Origin: SIAJ01 sp963773845 | Lineage (GTDB): Bacteria; Planctomycetota; Planctomycetia; Gemmatales; Gemmataceae | DNA length: 64,000 nucleotides | Direction of reading: 5' to 3' | Assembly: GCA_963773845.1 (NCBI GenBank) | Contig: CAVZCU010000017.1 | Span: 62,001 to 126,000, forward strand | In this document: piece by piece, positions 59,763-64,000 of the stretch | Layout: each line of letters opens with the position of its first letter | Position numbering within the stretch: position 1 is the first letter of the stretch | Translations under genes and position numbers: made by a program | The notes under the pieces: model-generated | The model's input: the letters and a program-made list of their open reading frames with translations, nothing else | The model's database searches: none | Told to the model about the DNA's origin: nothing

Positions 59763-61316
59763 TTATTGCGGCTTCATGTTGAATGTGTCGGCGAACCACG
59801 AGATCAACGGCGTTGTCGGCTTCGTCGTCTGCTGATAACCCCAGACGTTGTGCAGCGTCTCGAAAGCCATTAGGCCGCCGAGAAACATCAACACGACCGT
59901 CGGGAACATGAGGATCGCCGGCAGAGGTCCCCATTTGGCGGGAGTCGCCACGACGACCTGACGCTCGTCGTCGTCCGCGGCCTCGCTGACTTCGTAGTCG
60001 TCGACTCCCGCAAGCGCGTCGCTCGCATCGATATCGTCGTCGTCATCTTCGTCTGCCGCCAGGCGCTTCTTGCGCTTCTTGGATTTGACGGACGCAACTT
60101 CGTCCTCGTCGAGAGCCACAACCTCGGAAGCACTCTCGTCGTCGGCCGCCGCATCGGCTTCGTCCAACGCCAGGTCGAAGTCCGAGCTTTCGAGATCGGT
60201 ATCCGACTCTTCCAGCGAAACCGCCTCGGAGGCGGAATCGTCCTCAAGCGCGGGGATCTCAAAGTCCGTCGCCTCGAAGATGTCGCCCTTCTTCTCCCCA
60301 GCTGCTTCGAGATTGTGGTCGCTAGGCTCTTCCAGAGTCAACTCAAACTCGCTGTCCGAATCCACGTCCAGCTTTCGTCCCGAGCCCAGCTTTCCGGAAC
60401 TGGCCTTCTTGCCCGAGGCGCCGCTACCGGGTGTTTCGAGACTGAGTTCGAAGTCAATTTCCTCGTCGTCGCCTTTGGGCTTTCGCTTTTCGAGGGAGAC
60501 ACCGCTGTCCGCTGGGCGATTCAGGTTGATGCCGCTCTGGCCGCTCTTGGAGCCCGATGCGACGGCGGGTTCACCGAGGGCAGCCTCTTCGCTCGAATCC
60601 GGGGCCAGTGACAACTCGAACTCATCGCTGTCCCCTTCGAGTGTCAGTTCAAACTCGCTAGACGAATCTTCCATCGCCTTGGCCGCTGCCGCTGCCCGCT
60701 GCTTATCCGAGTCGCTCATTTTCTTTTTGCCGGAGTCACCCGTTTTGATCTTGCCCGAATCCCCCTTCAGCTTTGCGGCCGAGAGCTTGCCGGATTTTCC
60801 GCTCAGCTTGCCGCTGCCGCCCGAACCGACGTCAAACTTTTCGGTGAGAATCGACTCCTCGTCGTCCGCGGAAGGCGCTGGCCGTTTGGTTGATTTTTCC
60901 ATGCGAACGTCGCTATCGGATTTTCCTTTGAGCATTTTGCCGCTGGACGACTTGGCCGGCTCGTCGGGGGTGATCAGGAACGCCTCGTCCGAGTCGTCTA
61001 ACTTGAGCGGGGCCCCGGAGTCCGGCTTTTTGGCTGGCGACGGGGATTTCGGCGCGGCTATCGCCTCGCCACTGTCGTCGGCTCCACCGACTACCGGCGG
61101 GAGTCAAAGCCCGAATCCGCAAGCGGAAGTTCCTCGGACGAGCCGAGGCCGATGGATCTCGCCAGTTCATCGATTTCATTGGCCCGAAAGCGGAGACGTG
61201 GCGCCATCGCGGAACGAACGAACCTGAGTCCATTCGCCGCGCAGCCGGCGCTTGAATTCCTCGACCGAAAGGTCAAGTTTGTCGGCAGCTTCTTCAAGGG
61301 TATAGGTCTGCGCCAT
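59763..61316 (-). CDS. N-terminal HTH, long acidic Ser/Asp/Glu-rich region and C-terminal membrane helix (two frame breaks)
   Basis: About 517 aa. The N-terminus MAQTYTLEEAADKLDLSVEE resembles an excisionase/MerR-type helix-turn-helix and runs into RRLRGEWTQVRSFRDGAT and FRANEIDELARSIGLGS. A long disordered stretch follows with repeats of FELTLEEPSD, FELSLAPDSS and DSGKIKTGDSGKKK. The C-terminus has one hydrophobic stretch (LPAILMFPTVVLMFLGGLMA). Breaks are near 61195 and 61090. Probably a membrane-anchored DNA- or protein-binding scaffold; DNA binding is unproven. Confidence 0.7.
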
Positions 61317-61544
61317 GGCAATACCTCGCGCTGCGGGAGCGCCGGCGATGAATTGACGAGGGTCGGACGGCCCTAAGTGATTGTCGGGCCAACTTATATC
61401 CCTGATTCTAAACGGTTAGGCAAGCAATACAAGAGTGAAGGGACCTGGGAGAGTAGGAAGAACGCGCCGAGCACGCAGATTCTGACGATCGTGCCGCCAA
61501 ATGCGATTTAACCGGACACCTTCCGAGACCGTACCCGTCCAAGT

Positions 61545-62366
61545 TTACCAGACCGCGGCCTCCTCGCCGTCGATCCGCAGGGTCAGGCATTTGGCGCTGC
61601 CGCCAGCCTTCAAGAACTCGTCCAATTCAATTTCGATGGGCTGATAACCGGAGTTGCGAAGATCCTCAGCCAGTCGTGGGCATCGGCTGTTGTGCACGAC
61701 CGTCTTGCCAACGACGACTGCGTTGCATCCGAAGCGAAAGGCCTCGGCTTCCGCCACGGGCACGAGCTTTTCCACATGGGCTTCCAGCACGCGGCGACCA
61801 TAAGCATCGAACGCATCGGGGAAATAGAGTGCCTCGCCTGGAGCCAGCGGACAGAAGCAGGTATCCAGGTGGTAAAACCGCGGATTGACCAGTTCGAGCG
61901 GCAGTACGCGGACGCCGATTTGATTCGCTACCCATTGATGCGCGTAAACATCCGAACGAGTGCGGTAGCCCGCGAATAGATTCTCGCCGCAAAACAATGC
62001 ATCCCCGGCGCCCTCGTGGAACATGCCATCCGGAAGGTGTACGACTTCAAAACCGTGATCGCGGAACCAGGCATCGAAGTAAGGCGACTCGCGAGCCCGA
62101 ACGTCGTGCAGGAATCGCGAGGAAAAGAAGCGTTCGCGAAACATGAGGCCGGCATTCGCCGTGAACACGAGATCGGGCAAGCCGGGTTGCGGCTGCATTT
62201 CGGCAATGGCGACTTTGAGTTCCGCGAGTGTGTCCCGCAACGTCCGCCATTGACGCCAGGCAACGTCGCGGACGCTGGCAAGGGTGCGCTTCATCCACGG
62301 ATTGATTTCGTATTCGATCCCGTAGTGATCGGGTGGGCACATCAGGATGCGCGGGGCCGGTCGCAT
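61545..62366 (-). CDS. Amidinotransferase/dimethylarginine dimethylaminohydrolase-like enzyme
   Basis: A 273-aa member of the guanidino-modifying superfamily. Visible motifs are LPDLVFTANAGLMF, GMFHEGAGDALFCGENLFAG, FYHLDTCFCPL with the catalytic His, and the C-terminal nucleophile in AKCLTLRIDGEE (Cys). It probably hydrolyses or transfers an amidino/ureido group from an arginine derivative; related proteins include DDAH and citrullinase-type enzymes. Substrate cannot be told from sequence. It stands alone in orientation with the Uma2 gene upstream. Confidence 0.85.
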   Translation of the reverse strand: MRPAPRILMCPPDHYGIEYEINPWMKRTLASVRDVAWRQWRTLRDTLAELKVAIAEMQPQPGLPDLVFTANAGLMFRERFFSSRFLHDVRARESPYFDAWFRDHGFEVVHLPDGMFHEGAGDALFCGENLFAGYRTRSDVYAHQWVANQIGVRVLPLELVNPRFYHLDTCFCPLAPGEALYFPDAFDAYGRRVLEAHVEKLVPVAEAEAFRFGCNAVVVGKTVVHNSRCPRLAEDLRNSGYQPIEIELDEFLKAGGSAKCLTLRIDGEEAAVW

Positions 62367-62434
62367 CGGGGCCTCGGGAGGAATTGCATGAGGGAATTGC
62401 TTGTATTATACGGGCGGAATTGTCGGCCGAATCT

Positions 62435-63064
62435 TCACGGCAAAAGATCGCCAACGCCGACCATCGCTGTCGGCGCGGCCAGCGGGGCAATGGACTGCCC
62501 GGCGGTCAGGACAGTCACATCAACATAAGACGAACCGCTCGCGCTCGAGCGATCCGGCCGCGGCCCGCGATGCACTATCAATGCGCGATTGTTGAGGTCA
62601 ACGACCCAATAGTCGGCAATGCCCGCAGTGGCAATTGCCTTCGCCTTTTCCCCCAAATCGATGGAAAGGGACGTATCCGCAACTTCGACGACCAGCTCGG
62701 CTGAGGTTGGCTGTGTAACGAGCGTCCGTGGCGAACCCGTGACAACGGCGATATCTGGGACCGGGTCGGAATGTTGACCCAGGACCAACGGCATTTGCAC
62801 CCGGATCCAGAATCCATCGCCAAAAATCGGTCTCAGTGCATAATCGACCAGGCCGACGCCGCGATTGTGGAGGGGGCCAGGAATTGCCATGAGGTAGATT
62901 TCCCCATTCACCAGCATTGGCTTGCAGTCTTCGAACCAGTCCTCTTCCCAGAGTTGGTGGAATTCCGACACAGTCCAGCGCTTGGGGGCCGGGGGAGACG
63001 CAGGCGAGATCTGCGTCCTGGATCGAGGCAAGGTGAGTGCCGGCATCAGCGTCCTCCTACTCAT
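62435..63064 (-). CDS. Uma2-family (DUF820) endonuclease-fold protein
   Basis: A 209-aa protein with the restriction-like PD-(D/E)XK fold of Uma2: VSEFHQLWEEDWFEDCKPML near residue 32, then VPDIAVVTGSP (the PD motif), ELVVEVADTSLSIDLGEKAK and the final GIADYWVVDLNNRALIVHRG. The family is widespread, with unknown function. The first Met is used; a Met at residue 7 (MPALTLPRS) is equally likely. It is 31 bases downstream of the next minus-strand gene. Confidence 0.88.
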   Translation of the reverse strand: MSRRTLMPALTLPRSRTQISPASPPAPKRWTVSEFHQLWEEDWFEDCKPMLVNGEIYLMAIPGPLHNRGVGLVDYALRPIFGDGFWIRVQMPLVLGQHSDPVPDIAVVTGSPRTLVTQPTSAELVVEVADTSLSIDLGEKAKAIATAGIADYWVVDLNNRALIVHRGPRPDRSSASGSSYVDVTVLTAGQSIAPLAAPTAMVGVGDLLP

Positions 63065-63094
63065 GACTCATAGTAGCAGACGCGCCACCTTGGT

Positions 63095-63829
63095 TCAGTG
63101 CATTCCCACTACCAAATCCACCACCCAGCAACCGCGAACGTGGGGACCGCGGCCGCGACAGTGGCCAATAATCTGTTCGTCCTCGCAGCCGGCGTCCATC
63201 AGCGCATCGGCGAGGATGGGCAGCCGAACATGCGCCTTGTCGTCGTAGATTCCGCGGGCGACGCCGAGCACATCGGATGTCAACCATCGGGGATCGAATG
63301 GAATCGGATGAACGGGGTCGCCGACGATGTCGCGGAAGACGGCCTCTTGCATGCGCAAATGCGCCTCGCGCAATCCGTCCTCCTCGGGGAAGTCCAGGAA
63401 AGTTGGCGACCGGCCATCGTCGTTAGCCCAGCCAAACACGTGGGCCGTGTATTGGGCATTGGATTTGACGCCGCGATTGGGGAGGTCGATATCGACTACC
63501 TGTTGAGCCACGAGCGCCGCGTGGGTGTAGACCCGGCGCTTCCGTTGCTCGGCCGCCGTGGGAGCCGTCTTCACCCATTTGGTCAGATCGTCGACCGCTT
63601 GTTTGGCCGCCGCCAAGACGTGCAACCGCTCGTCCGTGTTCGGCCACCTGTCGTCGATATTGCGTTCCGCGTAACGGGCGGCCGCGATGCTGCGCCGGTC
63701 CGTCAAATACGGGCGCAGCACTTGGCAGCACCAGTGATTGAACAGATCCAGCTTGCGGGCGCTCGCGTGCTTAGCGACGTGATCAAATAACTCTTGAAGG
63801 CCGGCTTGTTGCCATCCGTCCGCCGACAT
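63095..63829 (-). CDS. Hypothetical protein of a planctomycete-type family, 244 aa
   Basis: Starts MSADGWQQAGLQELFDHVAK. It has a mostly helical N-terminal part (ASARKLDLFNHWCCQVLRPY), a middle rich in Ala/Lys/Arg helices, and the C-terminal signature ARGIYDDKAHVRLPILADAL with CEDEQIIGHCRGRGPHVRGC, ending WVVDLVVGMH. I recall this ending from Gemmata-type proteins beside TIGR02996 domains, but no function is known. GGGAG before the ATG supports the start at 63829. Confidence 0.65.
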   Translation of the reverse strand: MSADGWQQAGLQELFDHVAKHASARKLDLFNHWCCQVLRPYLTDRRSIAAARYAERNIDDRWPNTDERLHVLAAAKQAVDDLTKWVKTAPTAAEQRKRRVYTHAALVAQQVVDIDLPNRGVKSNAQYTAHVFGWANDDGRSPTFLDFPEEDGLREAHLRMQEAVFRDIVGDPVHPIPFDPRWLTSDVLGVARGIYDDKAHVRLPILADALMDAGCEDEQIIGHCRGRGPHVRGCWVVDLVVGMH

Positions 63830-64000
63830 TACAGCGTCTCCCGGGCATCCGTAAGGGACGAATACATGTGTATGTGGCCGTTGATGCAAATCCAGTGCCT
63901 GCATTCTCATTAATGACCGCCGGCTGCCAATGCTTCCTTTTCGTAGCGGGGCTCTTGATGAGCGCCTTGGTCGGGTCCACAAATGGGAAACGGGCGACCC

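Noticed and set aside
60070..61227. A 385-codon Ser-rich open frame on the plus strand
   Set aside because: It mirrors the acidic Ser/Asp/Glu repeat region of the minus-strand gene; its composition is a shadow of those codons.
63783..63980. A 65-codon minus-strand frame near the window end
   Set aside because: No family pattern, overlaps the start region of the 63095-63829 gene in another frame, and has no ribosome site; it may be the end of a gene cut by the window but cannot be supported.

Overview
The window reads as chromosome of a GC-rich planctomycete, most likely of the Gemmata/Zavarzinella branch. The evidence is the gene set itself: paired DUF1501 and DUF1549/DUF1553 cytochrome proteins, a giant Ser/Thr kinase fused to WD40, leucine-rich and FGE-sulfatase modules, a PVC-type dehydrogenase with a terminal cytochrome c, a TIGR03067-like protein, several sigma factors, and many dispersed palindromes. 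No phage or integrative element backbone, rRNA, tRNA or CRISPR array was seen.

Layout. 1-5.2 kb: CPBP protease (cut by the window edge), a mog-like molybdopterin gene, an iron alcohol dehydrogenase and a DUF1501 protein. 5.3-9.9 kb: a periplasmic redox cluster with two TlpA-like thioredoxins, a di-heme cytochrome c peroxidase and a two-haem-motif protein. Both thioredoxins carry an in-frame TGA exactly where the first active-site Cys belongs, each followed by the same perfect hairpin with a GGUC loop; I read both as selenoproteins. 10-27 kb: rdgC-like gene, porin-like protein, TPR kinase, kynU-kynB, a DUF1593 nucleoside-hydrolase-like protein, a kinase, ligA, an ankyrin protein and a hydratase. 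27.5-36.4 kb: vapBC debris, the giant kinase and its ECF-like sigma factor. 36.5-45 kb: glycoside hydrolase, metallopeptidase, PVC dehydrogenase, and a GxxExxY nuclease-fold gene set among copies of one palindrome, then MoxR. 45-56 kb: PQQ-propeller protein, DksA/TraR-like protein, rpe, and a minus-strand run of DUF1549/1553, a small protein, DUF1501, an FRG-domain protein and a small repeat protein. 56-64 kb: two sigma factors, an anti-sigma factor, small lipoproteins, an HTH/acidic membrane protein, an amidinotransferase, a Uma2 nuclease and a hypothetical gene.

Two themes cut across the window. First, about 25 single-base frame breaks hit good genes, including ligA, twice. They look like uncorrected assembly indels rather than decay, and I give full gene spans across them. 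The two TGA codons are not of this kind: frame is unbroken on both sides, and the codon falls on the catalytic position in two paralogues. Second, about ten unrelated families of near-perfect inverted repeats sit in gaps between genes. One has been absorbed in frame into a large protein, another supplies a stop codon, and one surrounds the GxxExxY gene.

The Sec biosynthesis genes (selA, selB, selD, tRNA-Sec) are not in this window, so the selenoprotein reading predicts that they lie elsewhere in the genome.
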